Assembly: GCA_913060845.1 (NCBI GenBank)
Contig: CAJXVF010000222.1
Coordinates: 1-5,422, forward strand
Origin: an uncultured Alphaproteobacteria bacterium
GTDB taxonomy: Bacteria > Pseudomonadota > Alphaproteobacteria > Bin95
Reading direction: 5' to 3'
Length of the DNA stretch: 5,422 bases
The translations under genes and the position numbers were made by a program. How positions within the stretch are numbered: position 1 is the first letter of the stretch; every line of letters starts with the position of its first letter. Shown piece after piece: positions 5,202 to 5,422 of this stretch. The notes beneath the pieces were generated by a model. That model had not been told where the DNA came from and did not search any database. It saw nothing but the letters and a program-made list of their open reading frames with translations.

Positions 5202-5422
5202 CTACCCATTTCCTGCCAATGGCTCTTCAGGCGTCATCTCGATAGTTCGAGTCAGTTTGAGTATGTTTTTTGGGCGTTCCAGACGAAGCCGGTGTCTGGC
5301 TGCTACTGCCGCTCTGCCTATTCCCAGTTCCTTCGCAATCGCAGACGCCCTTTAGTCACTGACGCCCGGCATTGACCCTCCAACGCTGCTTGACATCGAT
5401 GGGTCTTTCACAAGGGTATTTG
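5202..5422 (-). pseudogene. Decayed C-terminal end of a serine recombinase (resolvase/invertase), continuing past the right edge
   Basis: On the minus strand, frame 5351 to 5202 reads RASAIAKELGIGRAAV and continues to a stop at 5202-5204 (49 residues). This closely resembles the C-terminal helix-turn-helix of Tn3-type resolvases and DNA invertases, where 'GASAIAKELGIGRASV' forms are usual. It is preceded in frame by a TAA at 5352-5354. Just upstream, in another frame, 5409-5389 reads ERPIDVK, which resembles the '(G)RPIDV' that normally precedes the helix-turn-helix by about 15 residues. The two pieces lie about the right distance apart but out of frame, so at least one frameshift and one stop separate them. 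The tail after GRAAV is also not typical of the family. I infer a remnant of a mobile-element recombinase beside the tRNA. The catalytic domain would lie to the right, outside the window. It could be a chance resemblance, since the fragment is short. Confidence 0.45.

Noticed and set aside
4907..5209. A 100-codon minus-strand frame across the tRNA, including 'RRERDSNPRYGD'
   Set aside because: This is the well-known spurious product of reading a serine tRNA backwards; similar 'RDSNPR' fragments are widely mis-annotated as proteins.
5130..5375. An 81-codon plus-strand frame after the tRNA
   Set aside because: It has no ribosome-binding site and no family resemblance, and it overlaps the recombinase-like remnant on the other strand.
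1..5422. CRISPR arrays, complete insertion sequences, riboswitches
   Set aside because: No regularly spaced repeats, no transposase gene with terminal inverted repeats, and no long structured leader that I could recognise.

Overview
The window most likely comes from an alphaproteobacterium of moderately high G+C content. This rests on the gene content and style: an EF-P gene next to an inositol monophosphatase-family gene whose N-terminus has the alphaproteobacterial 'RDFGEVE' form, a classical-looking lysine 2,3-aminomutase paired with EpmA, and a short TerB-domain protein. The order and genus cannot be fixed from the sequence alone.

Layout. Leftward (minus strand), in transcription order: epmB (2323-3375), efp (1656-2222), an inositol monophosphatase-family gene (820-1620), and a secreted proline-rich protein that runs off the left edge (1-664). 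Rightward (plus strand): epmA (3417-4448), a TerB-like gene (4549-4968) and tRNA-Ser(GGA) (5017-5107). epmA and epmB are divergent, with 41 bp between their start codons. After the tRNA the sequence turns A+T-rich and holds no intact gene, only paired TTGGTAC repeats and what looks like the decayed C-terminal end of a serine recombinase. This looks like the scar or edge of an element integrated at the tRNA.

How the genes work together. efp, epmA and epmB form a complete EF-P beta-lysylation module. EpmB isomerises lysine to beta-lysine, EpmA ligates it to EF-P, and the acceptor is Lys33 in the PGKG loop of this EF-P. Modified EF-P relieves ribosome stalling at polyproline. The proline-rich envelope protein downstream in the same strand block could itself be a client, but that is inference.

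The most unusual item is the inositol monophosphatase-family protein. It is full length and in frame, but the metal-binding Glu and two Asp residues of the family are all replaced (Ala69, Ala86, Asn89) while the rest of the fold is well kept. It appears to be a pseudoenzyme, retained beside efp for a non-catalytic role. No CRISPR array or complete mobile element is visible.
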